DNA of 21,858 nt, from the NCBI GenBank assembly GCA_001805125.1, contig MHEF01000142.1, positions 1 to 21,858 on the forward strand, in the 5' to 3' direction. Both the position numbers and the translations under genes were made by a program. Position 1 is the stretch's first letter; each line of letters opens with the position of its first letter. This document shows positions 1-7,543 of this stretch, one piece after another. The notes under the pieces are model-generated. The model saw nothing but the letters and a program-made list of their open reading frames with translations, made no database searches and was not told where the DNA came from. The stretch comes from Nitrospirae bacterium RBG_13_39_12 (GTDB lineage Bacteria > Nitrospirota > Thermodesulfovibrionia > Thermodesulfovibrionales > SM23-35).

Positions 1-84
1 CTCTGGTGTCCCTCCTGGACTTCAAATCCAGTGTTGCCTGTTACAAACGGGCAGGGTGGGTTCGATTCCCACACGTTCCCGCCA
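1..84 (+). tRNA. selC: tRNA-Sec (anticodon UCA), 5' end cut by the window edge
   Basis: This is the 3' part of a selenocysteine tRNA. The anticodon stem CTGGA/TCCAG (15-19 with 27-31) closes the loop CTTCAAA, with anticodon TCA at 22-24. A long variable arm follows: a 7-bp stem at 35-41 with 47-53 and a TACAA loop. The T arm is GTGGG/CCCAC (56-60 with 68-72) with loop TTCGATT. Eight acceptor bases (73-80), discriminator G81 and an encoded CCA (82-84) complete it. UCA anticodon, long variable arm and an 8-base acceptor strand together are diagnostic of bacterial tRNA-Sec. The 5' acceptor strand and part of the D arm lie outside the window. selA and selB in the same window support the call. It converges on tldE. 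Confidence 0.95.
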
Positions 85-135
85 AAAGATTCTTTTTATT
101 TACAAACAAGGTTTCTAAAAGACTCTTTACCCCAT

Positions 136-1428
136 TCAATTCTTTATAGTCACGTTCACATTATCAAATAATATTGAAGGGAATTTGCCTCCGAAGCACG
201 GATGGAGGGTGTTTTCTATCTCAACAATGTTTTTCAATGTATCATATATATTCCCTGCGACCATGACGTCTTTGACATTCCCAACTATTTCACCTTTTTC
301 AATATATAGAGCAGGGGAAACCCCTATTGAAAAATCTCCATTTGGAATATTGCCGCTGTGCGCTCCAAGGGCACCGGCAATGATTATTCCCTGGTCAATG
401 GACTTGACGAGGCCGGGAAATGATGTATTGCCCGGCAATATGGCAAGGTGGCTGAGCGATGGTCCCGGTTTTGAGGAAACAGAGCCTTTGAAACCATGCC
501 CTGTTGGAGATGTTTTTAGTTTCTGTGCAAAGTAAAGATCGTAATGAAAATTCCTGAGCACCCCATTCTCGATTACAGGAAACCGGCTGCAGGGAGTCCC
601 TTCGTCATCAAATGCCCTGGCACCGGGAAGAGAGTCATCCAGTGGTTCGTTGAATATGGAGAGCTTTTCATCAAATATCCTTTCACCGATTTTTTCGGCA
701 ACAGGAGAGATATTCTGGTAAATACTCAGCCCGCTTGTTGAACTTTGAAGCCTCCACATTAAAACATATACAGTTTCAGGCAAAAACAGAACCTTCATCT
801 TTTTTTTCTCAGGAATCACTTCCTTCATTGATTGGTTGTATGTGTTGATAAGATACTCCATATATTCATCAGGAGCCTTTTTAAAAGATTTTGACTTAAG
901 GGTGCGGTACAATGAAGCATAAGAATAGGGATAAAGAACCTGTGCGTTCAGAATATAAGCAGAAGACTTCAGGGATAGGTCTGTCCCGGAACTGTTGATA
1001 AGTCTCCTGTTGTTTATCAATCGACTAGCCGATATATTGATCTGCCCCTCTGTCCTACGTGACAGGAATTCACAGACCCTGCTACATTCCTCCACTATTT
1101 CAGAGTTTGTCAGGGTTTCGATTAAAGGGTCATAGGTGTCAAGAGATTGTAAATCCTTTGTAATGGGCAGTTCAAAGAATCCTTCCACTCCACCTTTTAG
1201 TGAATCAAGTGCGTTCTTTATAAGTTCTTCCCTGTTCACAAGGTTTTTCGTATACGCAAACCCCAGTGTATTATTTTTTATAGTCCTCAGGCTGATTCCT
1301 GACTGCATGCTGCTCTGAACATCCTTTAAGTGCGCATCTTCAAACGAAACACTGTCTCCCCAGCTGTCCGCGGAGTATACCTCAGCTTTATCACTGACTT
1401 TCCTGGCTGTCTCCAGTAACTTCTCCAT
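136..1428 (-). CDS. tldE: TldE/PmbA-type subunit of the TldD-TldE metalloprotease
   Basis: This is the non-metal-binding partner of TldD. In E. coli the TldD-TldE heterodimer cleaves unfolded peptides and takes part in microcin B17 maturation and CcdA turnover. The 430-residue product aligns in layout with PmbA/TldE: N-terminal region with the 'SISLRTIK'-like segment (here SGISLRTIKNN) and a C-terminal beta domain ending in 'NVNVTIKN'. It lacks the HEXXXH metal motif found in TldD, as expected for TldE. The start is chosen at ATG 1428, 5 nt after a GGGGGG run (1434-1439); it overlaps the tldD stop by one base (TGATG). ATG 1431 is an alternative only 2 nt from that run. A longer frame reaching 1482 has no support. 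The overlap implies translational coupling with tldD. Confidence 0.9.
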   Translation of the reverse strand: MEKLLETARKVSDKAEVYSADSWGDSVSFEDAHLKDVQSSMQSGISLRTIKNNTLGFAYTKNLVNREELIKNALDSLKGGVEGFFELPITKDLQSLDTYDPLIETLTNSEIVEECSRVCEFLSRRTEGQINISASRLINNRRLINSSGTDLSLKSSAYILNAQVLYPYSYASLYRTLKSKSFKKAPDEYMEYLINTYNQSMKEVIPEKKKMKVLFLPETVYVLMWRLQSSTSGLSIYQNISPVAEKIGERIFDEKLSIFNEPLDDSLPGARAFDDEGTPCSRFPVIENGVLRNFHYDLYFAQKLKTSPTGHGFKGSVSSKPGPSLSHLAILPGNTSFPGLVKSIDQGIIIAGALGAHSGNIPNGDFSIGVSPALYIEKGEIVGNVKDVMVAGNIYDTLKNIVEIENTLHPCFGGKFPSILFDNVNVTIKN

Positions 1429-2792
1429 CATATCCCCCCAACAACCACATTTTGGATCAGTATATGAGGACCTCCGTGACACGAACGGATATTGACCTGT
1501 CCTTTACCGCACCCTCCTGTTTTGCTCAGGACAAGATCATTCCCCGCAGCCGTGATATTTTTTAAAGTATGATAAAGGTTGCCTGAGATATTGATGTCAC
1601 GGATCATGGCAGTTTTCTTACCGCCTTTTACAATATAGCCGTACTGGGCGCCGAAGGTAAAATTCTCTCCGCTTGTCTGGCCGCCTTTGTGATCAAGTAT
1701 GTATAATCCGTCACCAAGCATTGAGAGAAGTTCTTCAAGTGTGTTCCGGCCTGGTTCGATAAAGATATTGCCCATTCTGACAATAGGGGCATACCTATAG
1801 TCTTCTGCAACACAATGACCGGTTAGCTCTTCTCCAAAGGCAGCTGCTGTTCTTCTTGAATGGAGACGTCCAACAAGCACTCCCTGCTTCATAAGCGGTG
1901 CAGGCCTTGCTTTCACTCCTTCATCATCATAACCGTAGAAACCCAGCTGCTGCGGTATTATAGGGTTATCTGTAATACTAAGCACCTCATTTCCGAGCAT
2001 GGCCCCGATCTGCATCTTCTCCCTCATTGTAGGAGAATCTTCTATTAGATCGGCTTCTGAGAAGTGTCCAAATGCTTCATGGGCAAAAACCCCGGCAAGA
2101 TCCTGGTTAAGCACTACGTTGTATGTTCCGCCGGTAACAGGTGTTGCGTGCAACAGGTTCAGCACTATCTCGGTTTTTTTCTCGAACTCTTCCTCCTGAT
2201 TCCTTAACAATGAAAAACCGTGACTTCCACCGGCAGCAACCCTTACATTCTGGGTAACTGACCCGTCTTTACTGGTAATAAGTCCGCCTAATGAAGTAGT
2301 TATGAGGTCTTCCCTTATTTCGGTACCATCTGTGTTAATGAAGTGTTTTTCCCTGATTACTTCACTGTACATAATATTTGTCGTAGCGATTTTTTTATGC
2401 TTTAACGCTATTGAATTATATTTTTGTGTCAATTGTAATTTTTCATCAATCGGGATATGCCTTGGATCTTCATCCACATATGGAAGAAAAGTATCCTTTA
2501 CAACATCGGTTCTCGCAAACTGTACAGGTTTTTTTAAACGATGTGCCATTAACGCGGCATTTTCTTCAGCAGTACGGACAGCTGTTTCAGCGTCATCCGG
2601 CCTAGTAAACGCTACTGAAGATAAGCCACCGTCTTTCAAGATTCTTATGACAAACCCGTCAGTTGAATTTGAACCGATATGGAAAAGTTCTCTGCCGTTA
2701 AATACAATCCTTGTTTCTTTTTTTATTTCATACCGTATATCAGCATACTGTGCGGTTGCTTTTGAAAGAACTTTTCGTAATATTTCGAACAT
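1428..2792 (-). CDS. tldD: TldD metalloprotease, catalytic subunit
   Basis: This is the zinc-dependent catalytic subunit of the cytosolic TldD-TldE peptidase (family U62/M103). The HEXXXH motif is intact as HEAFGH at residues 238-243. The C-terminal glycine-rich segment (about 424-442) holds Cys428 in TGGCGKGQ, the region that supplies the additional metal ligand in this family. At 454 residues it is close to the usual 450-480. ATG 2792 is preceded by a clear AAGGAG at about 5 nt, so the start is secure. It is first of a two-gene operon with tldE and divergent from the VanX-like gene across a 115-bp AT-rich gap. I see no small precursor-peptide gene nearby that would mark a modified-peptide cluster, so a housekeeping protease role is more likely. 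Confidence 0.93.
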   Translation of the reverse strand: MFEILRKVLSKATAQYADIRYEIKKETRIVFNGRELFHIGSNSTDGFVIRILKDGGLSSVAFTRPDDAETAVRTAEENAALMAHRLKKPVQFARTDVVKDTFLPYVDEDPRHIPIDEKLQLTQKYNSIALKHKKIATTNIMYSEVIREKHFINTDGTEIREDLITTSLGGLITSKDGSVTQNVRVAAGGSHGFSLLRNQEEEFEKKTEIVLNLLHATPVTGGTYNVVLNQDLAGVFAHEAFGHFSEADLIEDSPTMREKMQIGAMLGNEVLSITDNPIIPQQLGFYGYDDEGVKARPAPLMKQGVLVGRLHSRRTAAAFGEELTGHCVAEDYRYAPIVRMGNIFIEPGRNTLEELLSMLGDGLYILDHKGGQTSGENFTFGAQYGYIVKGGKKTAMIRDINISGNLYHTLKNITAAGNDLVLSKTGGCGKGQVNIRSCHGGPHILIQNVVVGGI

Positions 2793-2895
2793 GATTCTCC
2801 TTTTTTCCGTGTTTTGTAGTTCCTCTTACTAAACCATATTATTCATAAAAAATATAAAAATTTGAAATATCTATTCATAAAATATTTTTAATTTG

Positions 2896-2901
2896 TAAAA
2901 T
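2896..2901 (+). promoter_or_regulatory. -10-like hexamer TAAAAT just before the VanX-like gene
   Basis: TAAAAT is followed by only 6 nt (AACACT) before ATG 2908. The start has no Shine-Dalgarno sequence, so transcription may begin at or near the start codon. No convincing -35 box is visible. This is the weakest member of a pattern seen at five genes in the window. Confidence 0.4.
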
Positions 2902-2907
2902 AACACT

Positions 2908-3681
2908 ATGAGATTAAAAGTTATATTGGTTTTCTTATTCATGTCAATTATTTTTATTAATGACTCTCTCCATGCCGGCAATGATATATCTGAAAGAAAG
3001 ATGCCGGCGGGATTTGTTGATGTAAAAGAAGTTATACCTACCATTATTCTGGACATCAGGTACTTTGGGGCTCATAACTTTGCAGGTGAAAGGATTGACG
3101 GATACAAAACATATAAATGCATCCTCACAAAGAAGGCTGCTGAATCCCTTGCAAAGGTTCAAAACGAATTAAACGAATTTTCTTTATCATTGAAAGTTTA
3201 TGACTGTTATCGCCCCCGGCAGGCAGTCAATCACTTTGTCAGGTGGGCTGAAGACCTGCACGATGAAAAGACAAAGAAAGAATTTTATCCTGCTGTTGAT
3301 AAAAAGTATCTTTTCAGGGATGGCTATATCTCTGATAAATCAAGCCACAGCAGGGGTAGCACAGTGGATTTAACAATCGTCCCTGTTCCTGTGACTGAAC
3401 AGGAAATATATGTCCCGGGGCAAATACTGCACGAATGTTATTTACCTGTTGAAAAGCGGTTCAAAGATAACAGCATTGACATGGGGACCGGATTTGATTG
3501 TTTCCATGAACTGTCGCATACTGTAAGCAGAAAAATTGATTTGCAGCAACGCATTAATAGATTACTGCTTAAAACTCTTATGGAAAAACATGGCTTTGAA
3601 AATTATTCCAGGGAATGGTGGCACTTTACACTGAAAAACGAACCTTTCCCAGATACTTATTTTGATTTTGCTATAAACTAA
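2908..3681 (+). CDS. ddpX: Exported D-Ala-D-Ala dipeptidase, VanX/DdpX family (M15D)
   Basis: This predicted zinc dipeptidase hydrolyses free D-alanyl-D-alanine. The family motifs are all present: DCYRP around Arg102, SSHSRGSTVD with zinc ligands His147 and Asp154, and EWWHF with catalytic Glu236 and ligand His239. MGTGFDCF (192-199) is also typical. An N-terminal signal peptide is visible: hydrophobic residues 4-17 and a plausible cut after SLHA (23), so it should act outside the cytoplasm. Length is 257 residues, of which about 234 are mature, near the family norm. ATG 2908 lacks a Shine-Dalgarno sequence but is needed for the complete signal peptide. No vanH, vanA, regulator or dpp transport genes flank it, so nutrient or peptidoglycan-fragment recycling is more plausible than glycopeptide resistance. 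Confidence 0.88.
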   Translation: MRLKVILVFLFMSIIFINDSLHAGNDISERKMPAGFVDVKEVIPTIILDIRYFGAHNFAGERIDGYKTYKCILTKKAAESLAKVQNELNEFSLSLKVYDCYRPRQAVNHFVRWAEDLHDEKTKKEFYPAVDKKYLFRDGYISDKSSHSRGSTVDLTIVPVPVTEQEIYVPGQILHECYLPVEKRFKDNSIDMGTGFDCFHELSHTVSRKIDLQQRINRLLLKTLMEKHGFENYSREWWHFTLKNEPFPDTYFDFAIN

Positions 3682-3723
3682 ATTTTTTATTTATTATTAT
3701 GGACATGTAAAATGATAGACACA

Positions 3724-3739
3724 TGCTGACAAATCAGCA
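3724..3739. other. Short perfect hairpin
   Basis: TGCTGA (3724-3729), loop CAAA and TCAGCA (3734-3739) form a perfect 6-bp stem 43 nt after the dipeptidase stop. No T-run follows, so it is not a standard intrinsic terminator. It could stabilise the 3' end of the transcript. Confidence 0.4.
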
Positions 3740-3755
3740 CAAAGGGGAATGAAAA

Positions 3756-3818
3756 TGTCGTTCCTGCGAAAGCAGGAATCCAGAAGGAACCGGATTCCGT
3801 GTCAAGCACGGAATGACG
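3756..3818. repeat. GTCATTCC-type foldback repeat, copy 1
   Basis: The outer ends are TGTCGTTCC and GGAATGACG, nearly inverted. Inside are two hairpins: TTCCTGC-GAAA-GCAGGAA (3761-3778) and ATTCCGTG-TCAAG-CACGGAAT (3794-3814). The arrangement resembles REP/MITE-like elements built from inverted GTCATTCC ends. The repeat stops about 20 bp before the GTG start of the decarboxylase, so it would fall in that gene's promoter or 5' leader. A related copy lies at 12770-12840. Confidence 0.75.
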
Positions 3819-3837
3819 ATTTAAAGAGTATTTTCAG

Positions 3838-4620
3838 GTGAAATTTTATTGTCATATATTATCAGCTGCTCTTTTTGCTATCGCTTTGGCAGGGTGCCTA
3901 TATCATCAGAATATAGAAAAGGATGTCCTTTTTCAGACATCAACAATTAATGCCCTGCTTGAAGGTGTATATGACGGCGATACTGCATACAAAGAGATAG
4001 AGAAACACGGAGACTTTGGAATAGGCACTTTCAATGCCCTTGACGGGGAGATGATAGGGCTGGATGGTATTTTTTATCAGATAAAATCAGACGGCATAGC
4101 ATATCTTGTTGACGATTCCATGAAATCTCCTTTTGCAGTTGTAACTTTCTTTGAGCCTGATAAAACCCTTTTGATAGATAAAAGTATTGACTATAACCAA
4201 CTGGAAGAATATCTAGATAACCTGATTCCAACAAAAAATATCTTCTATGCTATTAAATTTGAAGGTCTGTTCAGTTATATCAAGGTAAGAAGCGCTCCAA
4301 GACAGAATAAACCTTACCCTCCTCTTGTTGATGCAGTAAAAGACCAGACAGTGTTTGAGTTTTATAATGTAAGAGGCATGATCGTTGGATTCCGTTTGCC
4401 TGATTACATGAAGGGACTAAATGTCCCGGGATACCATTTTCATTTTATTACAGAAGACAGAAAGGCGGGAGGGCACCTGCTTGAGTGCATTATACAAAAT
4501 GCAACTGCTGAACTCGATTACACAACTGGATTATATATGGTCTTGCCGGAGCATGATGCGTTTTACAGAACAGATTTATCAGAGGACAGGCAGAAAGAAC
4601 TCGAAAATATAGAAAGATAA
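3838..4620 (+). CDS. budA: Alpha-acetolactate decarboxylase, predicted lipoprotein
   Basis: The enzyme converts alpha-acetolactate to acetoin and CO2. Family signatures are strong: LLEGVYDGD (41-49), HGDFGIGTFNALDGEMI (57-73), SPFAVVTFF (97-105), and GYHFHFITEDRKAGGH (198-213). The last holds the three zinc histidines His200, His202 and His213. Length is 260 residues, as usual. Unusually, the N-terminus reads as a lipoprotein signal: Lys2, hydrophobic core about 7-16, and lipobox LAGC ending at Cys20. Some family members (Brevibacillus) are secreted, so export is not unprecedented. The start is GTG 3838, with no good Shine-Dalgarno; no better start is visible. No acetolactate synthase or butanediol dehydrogenase gene is adjacent. 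Confidence 0.88.
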   Translation: MKFYCHILSAALFAIALAGCLYHQNIEKDVLFQTSTINALLEGVYDGDTAYKEIEKHGDFGIGTFNALDGEMIGLDGIFYQIKSDGIAYLVDDSMKSPFAVVTFFEPDKTLLIDKSIDYNQLEEYLDNLIPTKNIFYAIKFEGLFSYIKVRSAPRQNKPYPPLVDAVKDQTVFEFYNVRGMIVGFRLPDYMKGLNVPGYHFHFITEDRKAGGHLLECIIQNATAELDYTTGLYMVLPEHDAFYRTDLSEDRQKELENIER

Positions 4621-4734
4621 AGGCTGTAAAAAACCCATCTCTAATGGATTAAAAGATTATATCCCAAAGAATTTCAAACAACAATTCTCTTACGTTATTG
4701 TACGGGAAGCTTTATAAATTTTTACCTTCTATTC

Positions 4735-5550
4735 CTAACTCTTCCGTAACTGTTTATCCTTATACATGTTCTTATCAGCCTCTTTCAGCACAATTGCTAA
4801 CAGGCTGCCTCTATCTCCAGTTGCCAGACCAAGGGACAAACTCAGGGAAGGGCCGTTATAGTCGTCGTTGTGAATCTTAATATTATTATTAATACGTGTC
4901 AAAGTCCCTTCTGCTGCTAATGCATCAGTCTCTTTCAGCAGCACTGCAAACTCGTCGCCTCCGATTCTTGCAACCATATCCTCAACCCGGACAGATGCCT
5001 TTAATAAATAACCAGTTCGTCGCAGCATCTCGTCACCTGCTACATGGCCATCTCTATCATTGATTGTCTTCAACCCATTCACGTCTACCATTATTATACT
5101 CACAGGGAACTGTCTACCAAGTTCAAGCCTTGCCATCTCTTCTTCAAAATAAGTCCGGTTATAAAGACCTGTAAGAGCATCGCGTGTGCTTAGATACAAT
5201 AGTTTCTCCTCAACCTGTTTACGCTCCTCAATAAGGTCCCAAATCAGTTTAGCGCTGTGTCCACCTATTACCTCGACATTTGAAGGCTTGAGTCTGAGCA
5301 AATCCTCTTGAACTTTCTCGCTACCTGTAACATTAAATATCTCATTCAAATCTTTATTATTCAAAAATTCTTTATAATCAGCAGCCGTTGGGATACCGAA
5401 TTTGCCAGCTAATTTTATTCCAGGGGCATCGGCGTTAATATCAACAACACCTATAATATTAACCGTCATGCTTTTATAAAATAAATCAATGAGCAGACTC
5501 CCCCCTTTACCTGCCCCTATTATGAGTATATTAGTTTTATTGTCTGACAT
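4735..5550 (-). CDS. Diguanylate cyclase with N-terminal Rossmann-type domain
   Basis: This is a predicted cyclic-di-GMP synthase of 271 residues with no membrane segment. Residues 1-100 form a nucleotide-binding-like Rossmann domain: beta strand NILIIGAGKGG with glycines at 12, 14, 16 and 17, then VVDIN (35-39) and IFNVTG (71-76). A short helical linker (about 103-120) leads into a GGDEF domain starting at RDALTGLYNR. The signature is intact (GGDEF 197-201), metal ligand Asp156 is present, and an RxxD inhibitory site (RVED 188-191) lies five residues before GGDEF. It therefore looks active and product-inhibited. The Rossmann part may sense NAD(H), another nucleotide or CoA; the ligand cannot be told from sequence. 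No strong Shine-Dalgarno precedes ATG 5550. It stands alone between two oppositely arranged neighbours. Confidence 0.9.
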   Translation of the reverse strand: MSDNKTNILIIGAGKGGSLLIDLFYKSMTVNIIGVVDINADAPGIKLAGKFGIPTAADYKEFLNNKDLNEIFNVTGSEKVQEDLLRLKPSNVEVIGGHSAKLIWDLIEERKQVEEKLLYLSTRDALTGLYNRTYFEEEMARLELGRQFPVSIIMVDVNGLKTINDRDGHVAGDEMLRRTGYLLKASVRVEDMVARIGGDEFAVLLKETDALAAEGTLTRINNNIKIHNDDYNGPSLSLSLGLATGDRGSLLAIVLKEADKNMYKDKQLRKS

Positions 5551-5659
5551 TCGATTTTCTTTAAACAGCTCTTTTTAAAATACCAATCATCTTCTAACCA
5601 TTATTATACTCTTATAAATAATTTACCGCCTATTGAATGGTAAATCAAATGAATTAAGA

Positions 5660-5917
5660 TTAACCCGAAAATGCAATTAACGGCAGGCATGTGTGCAGCA
5701 AAAGCTCTTGAGTTCTCCTCAGCGAATCCGCCGAGGCGGACAGCACCTTTGTGAGCGGTTTAATGATCCGGATTTCCTGCACGTTTTCATTATTATCCAT
5801 TAAATACTATACAGACGTAAATTCTGCTTTTAAGAGGTTTTGTCGCCCCGGCGACTCGCTGAGGAGAGATGCATATGTGCCTGCCATCTTTCCATCCAAA
5901 TGCATTTTTCGGGTTAA
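5660..5917. repeat. 258-bp foldback element (second repeat family, copy B1)
   Basis: This fills most of the 465-bp gene-free gap between the 5' end of the diguanylate cyclase gene and the 3' end of selA. Matching inverted blocks are TTAACCCGAAAATGCA (5660-5675) with its complement at 5901-5917 (one extra A), GGCAGGCA (5682-5689) with 5878-5885, and CTCCTCAGCGA (5715-5725) with 5856-5866. The order is kept, so the arms form one long imperfect foldback. Nested palindromes TCCGCC-GA-GGCGGA (5727-5740) and TCGCC-CC-GGCGA occur near the inner ends. The inner end resembles copies B2 and B3. No credible ORF lies inside. The rest of the gap (5551-5659 and 5918-6015) is AT-rich; I see only a weak CTTATG/CATAAG hairpin (5985-6008) just after selA. 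Confidence 0.75.
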
Positions 5918-6015
5918 GAGTAAGGATTTATTATTCTCGACTTTTTTCGACAAAGAAGAAAAAATCCACTTATAACAGAGGTTCCTTATGATTTTTAGAA
6001 TACATAAGAGGTAAA

Positions 6016-7410
6016 TCAGATTGATAAAGCTAAACTAACTCCTTTTACAAGACCTTCTAAATCCTCTTGTCTTACAGTCCTAACATCGATTATCAGGGAG
6101 TCTTCTTTAATTCTTGCAATAATCGGTGGAACACCCTTTCTCAATCTTTCCTCGATATCGTTAACAGAGATTTCATCTGTTTTGATAGAGACTGCATAGG
6201 TTGGCAGATCCACCTCTGGAAGAGCTCCTCCCCCGGCTCTGGACGAATCTGAAACAACTACAATCTGGGCATTTTTTAATTTTGCTTTTAATCTTTTGGC
6301 TATCCTATATGCCCGATTCTTCAACTCCCCGGGTTTCTGCAGGAGCATTCTCAGTGTCGGAATATTCCTGATCGCCTTCTCTTCATCGATGTATTCCTGT
6401 AGCGTTGCTTCAAAGCCCGCGAGCGTGAGTTTGTCTATTCTTATAGCCCGTGTTATCGGGTTTTTCTGAATCCTTTCCATATACTCTTTTTTCCCTACTA
6501 TTACACCACATTGAGGTCCCCCAAGTAGTTTATCCCCGCTAAAGGTTGTTATTTCAACCTTTGATTTAACAATATCTTTGACTACTGGTTCGTTGTAAAC
6601 GCCATAAGGCTTTAAATCTATGAGGCAACCACTCCCGAGATCGAACATTACAGGAACCTGATGCCTGCTGCCGAGATCTACAAGGTCTTCTATTGACACA
6701 TCCTCGGTGAATCCGGCAACCCTGAAATTTGATTTGTGAACTTTTAAAATGAGTGAAGTGTTTTCATTAATTGCATTTTCGTAGTCAAAAAAATGGGTCT
6801 TATTTGTTGTTCCAACCTCGCGCAATATTGCACCGCTTGCAGCCATTATCTCAGGCATCCTGAAAGACCCTCCTATCTCAACAAGCTCACCTCTTGATAC
6901 AATCACTTCCTTACCTTTCGAGAGTGTATTGAGACAGAGCATGACAGCCGCAGCATTATTGTTAACTACAAGCGCATCCTCTGCATTTGTAATCTCCCTC
7001 AGAATCCTTTTAACATGGTTGTATCTCTTGCCTCTTTTCCCTTCAACAAAATCATATTCGAGGTTAGAATAACTCCCTGAAACCCTTTTTATATTTTCGA
7101 GTGCCCTTTTCGAAAGGACAGAACGGCCGAAATTTGTGTGAATCACAATGCCTGTTGCATTTATAAGCGGGTTAAGACTGTATGAAGAAAGTTTTTCAAT
7201 CGTATTTTCAATATCTGCAATAATAAGTTCTTCCGAGAGATTAGAAGAGATATCCCCGATAATCTCTTTGCGCCTTGAGTCAATTGTCTCTCTGATAGCC
7301 TGAAGCACAAACCTCCTTGGATAGACTTTTAACCAATCAATACCATTTTTGCTTTTCAGTATTTCATCCACAGAAGGCAGACCAGAAAGTAGTTTCTGCT
7401 TTTCGTTCAT
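6016..7410 (-). CDS. selA: L-seryl-tRNA(Sec) selenium transferase
   Basis: SelA is a cytosolic PLP enzyme that converts Ser-tRNA(Sec) to Sec-tRNA(Sec) using selenophosphate. Numbering from ATG 7410, the PLP lysine is Lys294 in TFSGDKLLGGPQ. Other SelA hallmarks are INATGIVIHTNFGRS, VNNNAAAVML and the RGELVEIGGSFR segment. The 464-residue length is normal. ATG 7410 is preferred over the in-frame ATG 7425: it matches the usual short N-terminus before the 'LP' motif, and a good promoter (TTGACC, 17 bp, TAGAAA) ends only 5 nt upstream, placing ATG 7425 inside the promoter spacer. The gene is divergent from purF. tRNA-Sec and selB lie within 10 kb but are not co-transcribed with it. Confidence 0.95.
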   Translation of the reverse strand: MNEKQKLLSGLPSVDEILKSKNGIDWLKVYPRRFVLQAIRETIDSRRKEIIGDISSNLSEELIIADIENTIEKLSSYSLNPLINATGIVIHTNFGRSVLSKRALENIKRVSGSYSNLEYDFVEGKRGKRYNHVKRILREITNAEDALVVNNNAAAVMLCLNTLSKGKEVIVSRGELVEIGGSFRMPEIMAASGAILREVGTTNKTHFFDYENAINENTSLILKVHKSNFRVAGFTEDVSIEDLVDLGSRHQVPVMFDLGSGCLIDLKPYGVYNEPVVKDIVKSKVEITTFSGDKLLGGPQCGVIVGKKEYMERIQKNPITRAIRIDKLTLAGFEATLQEYIDEEKAIRNIPTLRMLLQKPGELKNRAYRIAKRLKAKLKNAQIVVVSDSSRAGGGALPEVDLPTYAVSIKTDEISVNDIEERLRKGVPPIIARIKEDSLIIDVRTVRQEDLEGLVKGVSLALSI

Positions 7411-7415
7411 CTCTT

Positions 7416-7444
7416 TTTCTACCATAGAATTGAAATAAGGTCAA
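7416..7444 (-). promoter_or_regulatory. selA promoter
   Basis: On the minus strand, TTGACC (7444-7439), a 17-bp spacer and TAGAAA (7421-7416) fit a sigma70-type promoter. Only 5 nt (AAGAG) separate the -10 hexamer from ATG 7410, so the message should be leaderless or nearly so. Confidence 0.6.
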
Positions 7445-7529
7445 TGGATTTTCAAAAAAGCAGGAAACTAAAAAGTCTTAAAAAGCCATCTTTATGAATA
7501 AATTTTAGGGCAATTAAAAAACTGATATA

Positions 7530-7538
7530 TGTTAAAAT
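7530..7538 (+). promoter_or_regulatory. Extended -10 promoter of purF
   Basis: TGTTAAAAT matches the extended -10 pattern TGnTATAAT at five of six hexamer bases. It is followed by 5 nt (ACAAC) and ATG 7544. No clear -35 box is seen, as is common for extended -10 promoters. It overlaps the alternative ATG at 7529-7531, which argues against that start. Confidence 0.55.
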
Positions 7539-7543
7539 ACAAC

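Noticed and set aside
1429..1482. Longer TldE start at 1482
   Set aside because: The extra 18 residues overlap the end of tldD in another frame, are cysteine/arginine-rich and unlike TldE N-termini; a G-rich ribosome binding site precedes ATG 1428.
2302..2832. 176-codon plus-strand ORF opposite tldD
   Set aside because: It is entirely antisense to the confident tldD gene, and its cysteine/serine/phenylalanine-rich translation shows no domain.
3724..3739. Hairpin considered as an intrinsic terminator of the dipeptidase gene
   Set aside because: The stem is only 6 bp and is followed by AAAGGGG rather than a T-run.
5751..5975. 74-codon ORF in the selA-cyclase gap
   Set aside because: It runs through the foldback repeat arm, so its frame is dictated by repeat sequence; there is no ribosome binding site and no recognisable protein.
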